The notes beneath the pieces are model-generated. The model saw only the letters and a list, made by a program, of their open reading frames with translations. It had not been told where the DNA came from and did not search any database. From assembly GCF_023008405.1 (NCBI RefSeq), contig NZ_CP095376.1, forward strand, positions 9,528,501 through 9,592,500: a stretch of DNA of 64,000 bases. The letters are read 5' to 3'. Source of the DNA: Amycolatopsis sp. FBCC-B4732 (GTDB taxonomy: Bacteria; Actinomycetota; Actinomycetes; Mycobacteriales; Pseudonocardiaceae). Within the stretch, counting starts at the first letter, position 1. Every line of letters starts with the position of its first letter. A program made the position numbers and the translations under genes. Of the stretch, positions 23,800 through 31,829 are shown one piece after another.

Positions 23800-25794
23800 T
23801 CACCAGTGAAACCCGCGCGACAGCCGGGCGAGCGCCATCGCCGCGCGGGAAAGGTGTTTCTCGCCACGGCCGATCTTCAACCCGCCCGAACCACCCGCCG
23901 CGGCCGAGTCCGGGAAGATCCGGAAACCCTGGTACGCGACGGCGTCGGTGAGGCCCGGCGTGAGCGTGTACGCCAGCCCGATCGCCTGCCCGGCGGGCGT
24001 GCCGATGTGCTTGGGCCGCTCGACGAGCGCCTTCAGCACCATGTCCGCGGCCTGTTCCGGCGACTTCGTCGGGAACGCGTCGTAGATCTTCGTCGGGCGG
24101 ATCATCGGCGTGCGCACCAGCGGCATGTGGATGGTGGTGAAGGTGATCCCGTCGCCGTGCGTCTCGGTGGCGGCGATCCGCGAGAAGTAGTCCAGCGCCG
24201 CCTTCGAAGCCGCGTACGCCGAGAAGCGCGGCGCGATGCCCTGCACGCCGATCGACGACACGTTGACGATGTGCCCGAACTTGCGCTCCGACATGTGCGG
24301 CAGCACCGCGAGGATCAGCCGGACGGCGCCGAAATAGTTGATCGCCATCGCGCGCTCGTAGTCGTGCATCCGGTCGTAGGACAGCTTGATCGACCGGCGG
24401 ATCGACCGGCCGGCGTTGTTGACCAGCATGTCGATCCGGCCGTGCTCGGCCAGCATCGCGTCGACGGCCTTGCGCACCGAGTCCTCGTCGGTCAGGTCGG
24501 CCGGGTACACCGACGCCGTGCCGCCGGCGGCGACGATCTCGTCGCGGACCTCCTCGAGTTCGTGCTGGCGCCGGGCGACTAGCAGCGGCACGCCACCGGC
24601 GGCGGCGACCTTCAGCGCGGTCGCGCGCCCGATGCCCGACGACGCGCCGGTGATGATCACGCGGCGGCCGTCCAGCTCGCCGCGCGGGCCGTGCTGGCGC
24701 GCGCGGAACGGGTCGAGGTGCTCGCGCCAGTAGCGCCACAGCGTCGGCGCGTACTCCGCCAGCCGGGGGACCTCGACGTTGCCGGCGAGGGCCTTGCGCG
24801 TCTCGGCCGAGGAGAACACCGACGGGAACGCCATGGTGTCCAGCAGCACCGGCGGGATGCCGAAGCGCTCCATGACGGCGTCGCGGGCGATGGTGACGCC
24901 GGGGATGTGCTCGGTCAGCTTGACCAGCCCGACGATCCGCTTGGAGAGGCCTTCGCCCAGCTGGACGGAGATCGTCGGGGCGCCCGCGGCCCGCGCGAAG
25001 GCGTTGTAAACGGACACGACCGGCTGCGGCTCGGGGTTGACCAGGTGGAAGGCGCGGCCGTCGAGCCCGGGCTTGACCACGAGTTCCAGCAGCGCCTTGG
25101 CGACGTAGTCGACCGGCACGATGTTGGTGTCGCCGAGGTCGGGCCCGACGATCGGCAGCACGTCGGGCAGCCCGGCGAGCCGGTTGATCGCGGGGAAGAG
25201 GTAGTAGGGGCCGTCGATCTTGTCCATTTCGCCGGTTTCGGAGTGCCCGACGACGACCGCGGGCCGGTACACCCGCCACGGCACCTCGGTCTGCTCGCGG
25301 ACGATCTTCTCGGCCTCGAACTTCGTTCGGTGGTACGGCGTGATCAGCCGCTGCCCGGCGTCGAACATCTCCTCGGTGAAGACGCCTTCGTGGTCACCCG
25401 CGACGGCGACCGACGAGACGTGGTGCAGGCAGCCGGCGCGCAGGTCCGCGGCGAGGTCGACGACGCTGCGCGTGCCGTCCACATTGGCCTTGACGCTGGC
25501 CTCGTCGTCGGCGGTGAGGTCGTAGAGCGCGGCGAGGTGGACGACGTGGTCGACGTGCCCGCGCAGCTCCTCGCGGTCCGCTTCGGACACGCCGAGCAGC
25601 GGCTCCCCGAGGTCACCGGTCACCAGCGTGACGCGGTCGGAGTGCGGCCACTGGTCGACGAGTGCGGCCAGCTTGGCCTTGCTCGACGCGCGGACCAGCA
25701 GCGCGATGCGGTCGTCGTCGGGGCGGGAGAGCAGCAGCCGGGTGAACTGGCGCCCGATCAGTCCGGTCGCCCCGGTCACCAAGAACGTCGCCAT
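23800..25794 (-). CDS. two-domain fatty acyl reductase/short-chain dehydrogenase fusion
   Basis: The 664-residue protein joins two Rossmann domains. Residues 1-365 are an extended SDR of the male-sterility/fatty acyl-CoA reductase type (FLVTGATGLIGRQFTRLLL; catalytic TPYHRTKFEAEKIV with Tyr and Lys). Residues 380-664 are a classical SDR (VIITGASSGIGRATAL, NNAG, SAYAASKAALDYFSR). This layout matches actinobacterial proteins such as mycobacterial Acr/FAR-like enzymes that reduce acyl-CoA to aldehyde or alcohol with NADPH. ATG 25794 follows GAGAGG. Membrane or storage lipid synthesis is the likely role; the substrate chain length is unknown. Confidence 0.85.
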   Translation of the reverse strand: MATFLVTGATGLIGRQFTRLLLSRPDDDRIALLVRASSKAKLAALVDQWPHSDRVTLVTGDLGEPLLGVSEADREELRGHVDHVVHLAALYDLTADDEASVKANVDGTRSVVDLAADLRAGCLHHVSSVAVAGDHEGVFTEEMFDAGQRLITPYHRTKFEAEKIVREQTEVPWRVYRPAVVVGHSETGEMDKIDGPYYLFPAINRLAGLPDVLPIVGPDLGDTNIVPVDYVAKALLELVVKPGLDGRAFHLVNPEPQPVVSVYNAFARAAGAPTISVQLGEGLSKRIVGLVKLTEHIPGVTIARDAVMERFGIPPVLLDTMAFPSVFSSAETRKALAGNVEVPRLAEYAPTLWRYWREHLDPFRARQHGPRGELDGRRVIITGASSGIGRATALKVAAAGGVPLLVARRQHELEEVRDEIVAAGGTASVYPADLTDEDSVRKAVDAMLAEHGRIDMLVNNAGRSIRRSIKLSYDRMHDYERAMAINYFGAVRLILAVLPHMSERKFGHIVNVSSIGVQGIAPRFSAYAASKAALDYFSRIAATETHGDGITFTTIHMPLVRTPMIRPTKIYDAFPTKSPEQAADMVLKALVERPKHIGTPAGQAIGLAYTLTPGLTDAVAYQGFRIFPDSAAAGGSGGLKIGRGEKHLSRAAMALARLSRGFHW

Positions 25795-25876
25795 CGTCTT
25801 CACACCTCTCGCTCCACGCCCTGACCCTGGGCATTCTGCTGCATCGGGGTGTTCGTGACCACCGTGGCGCGACGTG

Positions 25877-25896
25877 AAGTTACTCACGGGTAACTT
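25877..25896. promoter_or_regulatory. inverted repeat AAGTTAC-TCACGG-GTAACTT, candidate operator
   Basis: Perfect 7-bp arms flank a 6-base spacer, 83-102 bases upstream of the acyl reductase start and overlapping the sortase stop codon. Size and symmetry suit a TetR-family operator; TetR regulators often control lipid genes in actinomycetes. No cognate regulator gene is adjacent. Confidence 0.45.
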
Positions 25897-26911
25897 ATGC
25901 GGGCTCCGCGATGACGATGCGGTTCTCCTCGTAGCCGTCCGAACCGCCGACCCAGCGGCCGCCACAGGTCGCCAGCACCACGCGGTGCGGGCCGGACTGG
26001 CCGAAGAGGTCGTCGGCCTGGGCGGGCAGGTCGTTCTTGTGGACGGTGAGCAGCTGGGAGATGCGGTAGCGCCAGGTCTTCCCGGCCTTGTCCACGATGG
26101 TCACCTCGGCGCCGATCCGGGCGTTCCACAGCTCGGCGAACGGCCCGGTGGCGCCCCGCCAGTTGACGTGCCCGGCGAAGACGCTGGCACCGCCGGCCGC
26201 GTCGAGCTCGGCGCCCCACCAGGTCGCCTGGCCGAGGTTGTCGGGGACGGGCAGTTCACCGCCGGGGCCGAGGTCCTTGCGCACGAGGGTGGCGGTACCG
26301 CCGGCGGGGAGCCGCACGGTGCCGGGTTGCTGCGGAGCCGGCGGCGCGGTGGACGGCTGCGCGGCCGGGGCGGCGGGGGTGCTCGTCGCCGGCGGTGGCG
26401 GTGGCGGCGGTGTGGGGGTGGGTGCGGCCGGCCGGGCGGCTGGGGCGGCGGCACCGGCGGCGGGCAGCGCGGTCCCGGCCACGACGGCCACGGGTGGCGA
26501 GGTGACCACGGAGGACCCCAGCTGCAGGCCGACGACGGTCGCGGCCCCGAGCGCGAACCCGACGAGCAACCGCCCCCGACGCGCCTTCGGCCCACCCGGG
26601 CGGCGGCAGTCGCCGGGTTGCGAAGCGTCGGCGGTCGCCCAGCTGGTTGCCGGGTGCTGCGGGTCGTGGTCGGCGGCCAGGCCGGTGCCCTGCCGCTGCG
26701 AAGCGTTGGCGGTCGCCCAGCTGGTTGCCGGGTGCTGCGGGTCGCGGTCGGCGGCCAAGCCGGCGCCCTGCTGCTGCGAAGCATCGCCGGCCGCGGCCCA
26801 GTCGGTGTCCCGGTGCGGCTGCTCCTCACCAGCCGCCCAGCCCACTCCCTGGTGCCACTCCTCGATGAACCAGCTCTCGCCCCGCCAGCGCTCGCCGGCG
26901 TCGTTCGCCAC
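25895..26911 (-). CDS. class F sortase
   Basis: The 338-residue protein has a 110-residue cytoplasmic N-terminal region, one membrane segment (LLVGFALGAATVVGLQLGSSVV, about 115-136), a Pro/Ala/Thr-rich linker with a polyproline run, and a sortase domain: catalytic His in FAGHVNW, Cys in VVLATCGG, Arg in EENRIVIAE. Sortases join surface proteins to the cell wall or other acceptors. GGAGGT lies seven bases before the GTG start. The gene follows a wall-anchored-type protein by four bases. Two nearly identical 26-residue units are present in the cytoplasmic part (51-102). Confidence 0.9.
   Translation of the reverse strand: MANDAGERWRGESWFIEEWHQGVGWAAGEEQPHRDTDWAAAGDASQQQGAGLAADRDPQHPATSWATANASQRQGTGLAADHDPQHPATSWATADASQPGDCRRPGGPKARRGRLLVGFALGAATVVGLQLGSSVVTSPPVAVVAGTALPAAGAAAPAARPAAPTPTPPPPPPPATSTPAAPAAQPSTAPPAPQQPGTVRLPAGGTATLVRKDLGPGGELPVPDNLGQATWWGAELDAAGGASVFAGHVNWRGATGPFAELWNARIGAEVTIVDKAGKTWRYRISQLLTVHKNDLPAQADDLFGQSGPHRVVLATCGGRWVGGSDGYEENRIVIAEPA
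26606..26761. repeat. tandem 78-bp duplication within the sortase gene
   Basis: Two in-frame copies encode GLAADRDPQHPATSWATANA... and GLAADHDPQHPATSWATADA..., residues 51-76 and 77-102. The copies are almost identical at the DNA level, which suggests a recent duplication. A shorter degenerate copy (DWAAAGDASQQQGA) precedes them. Confidence 0.7.
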
Positions 26912-26915
26912 GCCG

Positions 26916-28349
26916 TTACCTCCGCGAAGCGCGCCGCGCCGCGAAGCCCGCCAGGCCGGCGCCCAGCAGCACCAGCAAGCCGATCCCCGCCAGGCCCAGC
27001 CCCGAATAGCTCGTCTCGACCGTCCCCCGCATCATCGCGACCGGGGCGTCGCCGGCCGGGATCGCGCGCGGGACCTCGTTCGGCTTGTTCGACACCGTCA
27101 GCGCCAGCGTCTCGCCCGGTTTCACCGTGCCGCACGCCGACGGCGGGTTGCCCGGGTCGTAAGCGTTCGTGTACCCCGGCGGCGGGCTCGCCTCCACCAC
27201 GCAGATCTCCTGCGGTGCCCGGAGGTTCTCGACCGTCACCCCGCCGGTCGCGCCGTCGGTCGTGACGACCGCGGGCTTGCCGTCGGCGCCCGTCAGGGGC
27301 TTGCCGTCCGCACCGAGGGCCGCGGACGTCTTGTCCGCGCCCGTGATCCGCAGGACCGCGCCGCCGACGCCCTTGCCCGTGTTCGCGTCCGTCTTCGTCA
27401 CCTGCACCTTGCCGGGCTTCGCGACTTCGACGACGCCCTGCGCGGTCAGCTCCTGCTCGCCGCCGGTGGAGACGACGCGCTGCGCCGCCGTGTCGACCGG
27501 CAGCCGGACGTAGGGCCGGGCGGCCGGCGCGGACAGCGACGCCACCAGCTTCGGCCGCTCGCCCGTCGGGGTCAGCTTCACCTTCACCGTGCCGTCGGGG
27601 CCGGTCTTCAGCGTGACGTCCTTCGCGGCGGCCTGCGGGCTCGAGTTGCCCGCCGGGTCCCCAGCCGGTTCGCCGAGGGTGCCGGCCGTCGCCGTCAGCT
27701 TCACCGGGACGTCCGGGACGCCCTTGCCCTTGGCGTTCTTCACGGTCGCGGTCCACTCGGCCGGTTCACCGAGGTGCTGGTCGCCCTTCGGCGCGGTCAC
27801 CGACGCCGTCCACGGCCCGCGGTTGGTCTCGGCGTCCGTCCGCAACCGCTTGACGGCGTCGGCGGAGTCCTTGCTCATCGCCTTCAGGTACCCGTCCGCG
27901 TCGTAGGCGATCTCGTCCGCGGGCAGGTTCGGGTCGAGGTCGCCGGAGGTGCGTGATGGCGCGGTCCACGAGTGCAGCAGGTGCGCGAGCGCGGTCGCCT
28001 CGTCGGGGTTCTTCGTGCCGCCGTAGCGCAGCAGCAGGTACGAGATGTTCGCCGCCACGTCCGCGGGCAGCTTCGTGCCCCACTTCGTCAGCAGTTCGTC
28101 GCCGGGTTTGTACGGCTCGTCGGTGTTCGGCGCGCGGAGCCGGAAGCTCACGCAGAACACCTGCTCCCCGCCGACGACGTACGACCCCAGCCAGACCGGG
28201 CGCGGCGCCGGGTCGGCGCCGACCCGGTGGCCGATGCCCTCCTGGCTCGCGGCCGACGCCGCGGTCGCGGAGAGCGCGCCGAGCAGCGTCGCGGCGAACA
28301 GGGCGATGAGCACGCGGATGCCCGCGCGCGGGCGTGTCGACCACCTCAT
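26916..28349 (-). CDS. secreted surface protein with CnaB/Ig-like domains and C-terminal membrane anchor
   Basis: A 477-residue protein. Residues 1-34 are a Sec signal peptide ending ATAASAA. A folded N-terminal region (QVFCVSFRL, AANISYLLLRYGG, ATALAHLLHSW) is reminiscent of thioester-type adhesin heads, though the usual Gln is not evident. Ig-like (GEPAEWTATVKNAKGKGVPDVPVKLTA) and SpaA/CnaB-like (VQVTKTDANTGKGVGGAVLRITG) domains follow. The end has a membrane segment (LAGIGLLVLLGAGLAGFAA) and basic RRASRR tail, a sorting-signal layout, but no LPXTG; IPAGDAP sits at the expected place. The sortase gene follows four bases later, so this is its likely substrate. Confidence 0.8.
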   Translation of the reverse strand: MRWSTRPRAGIRVLIALFAATLLGALSATAASAASQEGIGHRVGADPAPRPVWLGSYVVGGEQVFCVSFRLRAPNTDEPYKPGDELLTKWGTKLPADVAANISYLLLRYGGTKNPDEATALAHLLHSWTAPSRTSGDLDPNLPADEIAYDADGYLKAMSKDSADAVKRLRTDAETNRGPWTASVTAPKGDQHLGEPAEWTATVKNAKGKGVPDVPVKLTATAGTLGEPAGDPAGNSSPQAAAKDVTLKTGPDGTVKVKLTPTGERPKLVASLSAPAARPYVRLPVDTAAQRVVSTGGEQELTAQGVVEVAKPGKVQVTKTDANTGKGVGGAVLRITGADKTSAALGADGKPLTGADGKPAVVTTDGATGGVTVENLRAPQEICVVEASPPPGYTNAYDPGNPPSACGTVKPGETLALTVSNKPNEVPRAIPAGDAPVAMMRGTVETSYSGLGLAGIGLLVLLGAGLAGFAARRASRR

Positions 28350-28670
28350 GGTGTGCAGGCTCCTTCGTCGGCCGCGCGGCGACGGCTCACAGCGTCTCCG
28401 CAGGTCACACGATTGATCAACTCCCCGACGCGCGTACGGTGAACGACCGGGCACGCCAGGTGAGCGTCGCGCCGAGGGGGCCCGGCTGTCTACCGCCCTT
28501 CGAGTGGCGGTCGCCGAACGGTCGTGATCGTGGTCGCATAACGTGTCCGCCGTGGCCAGGGGGCCGCCGTCGAGTAAAGTCGTCTTTACTCGACGGGAAC
28601 CGCACGTCCCCGGCGGTCGTTGAACCCGATGCAGCGTCGATCCACAAAGCAGCAGATCCAGGAGGATCAG
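28350..28670. promoter_or_regulatory. divergent intergenic region between surface protein and Bax-inhibitor-like gene
   Basis: A 321-bp region holding the start signals of both genes. AAGGAG lies about 10 bases before the surface-protein ATG and AGGAGG is six bases before GTG 28671. A strong dyad at 28567-28596 is described separately. I see no small gene in it. Confidence 0.5.
28567..28596. promoter_or_regulatory. 13-bp inverted repeat upstream of the Bax-inhibitor-like gene
   Basis: The arms CCGTCGAGTAAAG and CTTTACTCGACGG are perfect around a TCGT loop, ending 74 bases before GTG 28671. The inner part is AT-richer than its surroundings and no T-run follows. An operator is more likely than a terminator, though a 5' leader hairpin is possible. 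Confidence 0.5.
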
Positions 28671-29504
28671 GTGCGTTCCAGTAGCAACCCGGCGTTCCGC
28701 AACCTGCCCCACGGCGGAACCCAGACTTACGGGCAGTACGGCCCCCCGGTGGGCTTCAACCAACCCCAGGGCGGCGTGCCCGGGTACGGCCCCGGCCAGG
28801 CCGCCTCCGGCGAGGGCGACCGCCCGATGACCGTCGACGACGTCGTCGTCAAGACCGGCATGAGCCTCGGCGTCGCGCTGCTCGTCGGGATCGTCACCGC
28901 GATCTGGGCCCAGAACACGCTGGCCGAGACCGGCCGGCTGTCCGGCCCGCTCCTCGGCGCGATGCTCGGCGGCCTGGTCGTCGGGCTCGTGATCTCCCTG
29001 GTGATTATTTTCCGCCAGAAGCCGAGCGGTCCGCTGACCCTCGTCTACTCCGCCGCCGAAGGCCTGTTCCTCGGTGCGCTGAGCGGTGTCTTCGAGGTCG
29101 TCTACAAGGGCATCGCGCTGCAGGCGATCGTCGGCACCGCGGGCGTCTTCATCGGCATGCTGGTGGTCTACAAGACCGGCGCGGTGAAGGTGACGCCGAA
29201 GCTGACGAAGTGGATCGTCGGCGCCGTCGTCGGGGTCGCGATCCTGATGCTGTTCAACCTGATCAGTGCGCTGGTCTTCGGCTTCAACCCGCTGCGTGAC
29301 GGCGGCCCGCTCGCCATCGTCTTCAGCATCGTCTGCATCGGCATCGCGGCGTTCAGCTTCCTGCTCGACTTCGACCAGGCCGACCGGATGATCCGCGAGG
29401 GCATGCCGTCGAAGTGGGCCTGGTACACCGCGTTCGGCCTGATGACCACGCTGGTCTGGCTGTACCTGGAAATCCTCCGGCTGCTGTCCTACCTTCGTGA
29501 GTAA
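28671..29504 (+). CDS. Bax inhibitor-1/YccA-like membrane protein
   Basis: A 277-residue protein with a Gly/Pro/Tyr/Gln-rich N-terminal 50 residues and seven hydrophobic segments (VALLVGIVTAIWA, GAMLGGLVVGLVISLVIIF, GTAGVFIGMLVVYK, IVGAVVGVAILMLFNLISALVFG, LAIVFSIVCIGIAAFSFLLDFD, and a final pair). DFDQADRMIREGMP near the C-terminus carries the acidic residues typical of the BaxI_1/YccA group. The family forms pH-sensitive ion or calcium leak channels in some organisms; the role here is unknown. GTG 28671 is favoured by AGGAGG six bases upstream. Confidence 0.88.
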   Translation: MRSSSNPAFRNLPHGGTQTYGQYGPPVGFNQPQGGVPGYGPGQAASGEGDRPMTVDDVVVKTGMSLGVALLVGIVTAIWAQNTLAETGRLSGPLLGAMLGGLVVGLVISLVIIFRQKPSGPLTLVYSAAEGLFLGALSGVFEVVYKGIALQAIVGTAGVFIGMLVVYKTGAVKVTPKLTKWIVGAVVGVAILMLFNLISALVFGFNPLRDGGPLAIVFSIVCIGIAAFSFLLDFDQADRMIREGMPSKWAWYTAFGLMTTLVWLYLEILRLLSYLRE

Positions 29505-29538
29505 CCCTGGCTCATAGCTTCCGAATGACTACACAGTG

Positions 29539-29569
29539 AAGGCGCTCCGTAATCAACGGGGCGCCTTTT
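29539..29569 (+). terminator. Rho-independent terminator after the Bax-inhibitor-like gene
   Basis: AAGGCGCTCCGT and ACGGGGCGCCTT pair with one G-U across an AATCA loop, ending in TTTT, 35 bases after the stop codon. Confidence 0.75.
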
Positions 29570-29671
29570 CTGTGGGTAATTCGTGCATTCGGGGACCCCG
29601 CTGCGGATCTCGCTCACCCTGCGTGTTTGATGTGCCGGTCGGTTCTTCATTTCACATGTGTGAGGTTCACA

Positions 29672-30418
29672 GTGAGCGTTCCCCCTCCGGCCCCCGGGGG
29701 CCAGCAGCCGGTGGGTCAGCCCGATCCCTACGGACCGCCTCCCGGCGGTCAGCCGCAGCAGCAGTACGGCCAGCCCGGCACGCCGCCGCACGGCCAGCCG
29801 CAGGGGCAGCCCGGCCAGTACGGCCCGCCGCCGGGGCAGTTCCCGCCCGGGCAGTTCCCGCCCGGCCAGGGCTTCCCGCCCGCGCCGCCGGTGCCGAAGA
29901 AGTCGAAGGCCGGCACGTTCATCAAGTTCGGCATCGTCGGCGTCGTCGTGATCGTCGCCGTCGTCGTGGGGATCGTTTCGTTCGCGAACTCGCCCGCCAG
30001 CTCCGCCGCCGGTGACTGCCTCACGATCACCGAGTTCACCCGGGGCGGGGACGACCCGGCGAAGGCCGACTGCAACGACCCGAAGGCCAACGTCAAGATC
30101 GCCGCCAAGCTCGACAGCGCGTCCGACCAGTGCCCCGGCGGGTCCGACGCCGGCTACGACACCTACTCGGTCAGCGGCCGCAGCTCGTACAAGCTGTGCC
30201 TGATGATCAACGCGAAGCAGGGCGACTGCCTCGCGAACTTCACGTCGCAGACCAAGGGCTACCTGAAGGTGCCCTGCACCGACCCCACCAAGGACGGCGA
30301 ACTGGTGAAGGTCGTCTCGGGTCAGGCGGACAAGGGCCTCTGCGAGGGCACGGAGGCCACGCGCGTGGCCGTCTACCCGTCGCCGGCGACGACGATGTGC
30401 GTCAAGACGAACGAATAG
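29672..30418 (+). CDS. LppU-like membrane-anchored protein with Pro/Gly/Gln-rich N-terminus
   Basis: The 248-residue protein starts at GTG 29672 with GAGG eight bases upstream. Residues 1-80 are a cytoplasmic low-complexity stretch of PPGGQP and GQFPPGQ units. One membrane segment follows (FIKFGIVGVVVIVAVVVGIVSFA). The extracellular part has six or more cysteines in an LppU-like pattern (GDCLTI, KADCNDP, DQCPGG, KLCLMINAKQGDCLANF, KVPCTDP, GLCEGTEATRVAVYP), suggesting disulfides. Function is unknown; the family is common in actinomycete envelopes. Confidence 0.8.
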   Translation: MSVPPPAPGGQQPVGQPDPYGPPPGGQPQQQYGQPGTPPHGQPQGQPGQYGPPPGQFPPGQFPPGQGFPPAPPVPKKSKAGTFIKFGIVGVVVIVAVVVGIVSFANSPASSAAGDCLTITEFTRGGDDPAKADCNDPKANVKIAAKLDSASDQCPGGSDAGYDTYSVSGRSSYKLCLMINAKQGDCLANFTSQTKGYLKVPCTDPTKDGELVKVVSGQADKGLCEGTEATRVAVYPSPATTMCVKTNE

Positions 30419-30482
30419 CCCGCCGGTCACCGCGGCTCGTCCCACAGTGTGCGACGAGCTGCGGTGAATCGATCACCGGATC

Positions 30483-30488
30483 TAGCTT
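30483..30488 (+). promoter_or_regulatory. -10 box, probable leaderless start of the YeeE/YedE gene
   Basis: TAGCTT fits TANNNT and ends six bases before GTG 30495, with no Shine-Dalgarno sequence. Confidence 0.45.
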
Positions 30489-30494
30489 TGGCGG

Positions 30495-31763
30495 GTGGCG
30501 ACGACCGAATCCCCAGCCGGTGACCAGAAGTTCCTCGAATTCCCCACCTCCTGCGCCGCGCCGGCGCCGCGGCCGGAGGAGCCCGTCCGCGGCGTGCCGC
30601 TGGCCGTCGCGGGTGCGCTCGCGGCCGGCCTGACCTGGTACGTCTGGGCGAGCCACGGCGCCAAGTTCGGCGTCCTGCTGCTGCTCGGCCTGGGCCTCGG
30701 GCTGGCGCTGTTCCACTCGCGCTTCGGCTTCACGTCGGCGTGGCGCCAGCTCATCGCCGTCGGCAACGGCCAGGGCCTGCGGGCCCACACCCTCCTGCTC
30801 GGCACCGCCGCGACGCTCATCGCGCTGATCGCGGGCACCGGCAGCGGGCTGTTCGGCAGCAAGCCGGCCCCGACGGCGGGCGCGCTCGGCCTCGCCCTCT
30901 TCGTCGGCGCGACGCTCTTCGCGATCGGCATGCAGCTCGGCGGCGCGTGCGCGTCCGGCACGCTCTTCGCGGTCGGGTCCGGCCAGTCGACGATCGTGCT
31001 GACCCTCGGCGGCTTCATCGCCGGCTCGGTGCTCTACACGTGGGCGTACCCGGTGCTGTCGGGCTGGCCCGAGTTCAAGGGCGTGCTGCTGGCCGACCAC
31101 GTCGGCTGGTTCGGCTCCTGGGCGATCACGATCGCCGTGCTCGCCGCGATCGTCCTGGGCACGCGCGCGGTGCAGCGCCGCCGGACGCCGCCGCCGACCG
31201 ACGTCGTGCCGACCGCGCGCGGCTTCGCCCGTGTCTTCCGCGGTTCGTGGCCGATGCTCGCCGGCGCGGTCGTGCTGGGCGTGCTGGCCGGCGCGGTGTT
31301 CCTGGTCTCCGGCGGGATCTGGGGCGTCACGAGCGCGTTTTCGTTGTGGGGCGCGAAGATCCTGCAGGTCTTCGGGCTGCACCCGGAGTCGTGGGAGTTC
31401 TGGCGGCAGAAGGCGAACGCGACGTCGCTGGCCAACCCGATCTGGCGCGACAAGACCAGCCTGACCGACATCGGCATCATGATCGGCGCCGCGGTGGCCG
31501 CCGCGGCCGCGGGTGCGTGGAAGATCCACAGCTCGATCCCGTGGCGCACGGCCGTCGCCGCGCTCGTCGGCGGGATCCTGATGGGCGTCGGCGCGCGGAT
31601 GGCGGGCGGCTGCAACATCGGCGCGTACCTCGGCGGCATCTCCACCGGCAGCCTGCACGGCTGGCTGTGGGGCGTCTTCGCCCTCGGCGGCACGTGGGTC
31701 GGCCTGAAGCTGCGCCCGCTGTTCGGCCTGGCGAACCCGGTGCCGACCGACAGCGTCTGCTGA
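30495..31763 (+). CDS. YeeE/YedE family sulfur-compound transporter
   Basis: A 422-residue membrane protein with about ten hydrophobic segments in two homologous halves. Each half has the family cysteine motif: GGACASGTLFAVGSG near residue 155 and AGGCNIGAYLGGISTGSLHG near residue 375, plus FTSAWRQL in the first half. YeeE/YedE proteins import thiosulfate or related sulfur compounds through these cysteines. That fits the transsulfuration genes a few kilobases downstream, but no sulfurtransferase (TusA/YeeD) gene is adjacent. Confidence 0.88.
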   Translation: MATTESPAGDQKFLEFPTSCAAPAPRPEEPVRGVPLAVAGALAAGLTWYVWASHGAKFGVLLLLGLGLGLALFHSRFGFTSAWRQLIAVGNGQGLRAHTLLLGTAATLIALIAGTGSGLFGSKPAPTAGALGLALFVGATLFAIGMQLGGACASGTLFAVGSGQSTIVLTLGGFIAGSVLYTWAYPVLSGWPEFKGVLLADHVGWFGSWAITIAVLAAIVLGTRAVQRRRTPPPTDVVPTARGFARVFRGSWPMLAGAVVLGVLAGAVFLVSGGIWGVTSAFSLWGAKILQVFGLHPESWEFWRQKANATSLANPIWRDKTSLTDIGIMIGAAVAAAAAGAWKIHSSIPWRTAVAALVGGILMGVGARMAGGCNIGAYLGGISTGSLHGWLWGVFALGGTWVGLKLRPLFGLANPVPTDSVC

Positions 31764-31769
31764 AACCAC

Positions 31770-31805
31770 GGCGAAGGCCCCCACTCGGGAGTGGGGGCCT
31801 TCGCC
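31770..31805. terminator. bidirectional terminator between convergent genes
   Basis: A perfect 17-bp stem (GGCGAAGGCCCCCACTC and its complement) with a three-base apex separates the YeeE/YedE stop from the thiolase stop and is followed by CGTTTT on the plus strand. Confidence 0.9.
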
Positions 31806-31829
31806 CGTTTTCAGCAGACACCGTCGGGA

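Noticed and set aside
26088..27956. Long plus-strand frame across the sortase and surface-protein genes
   Set aside because: Low-complexity translation antisense to genes with catalytic motifs, signal peptide and ribosome binding sites.
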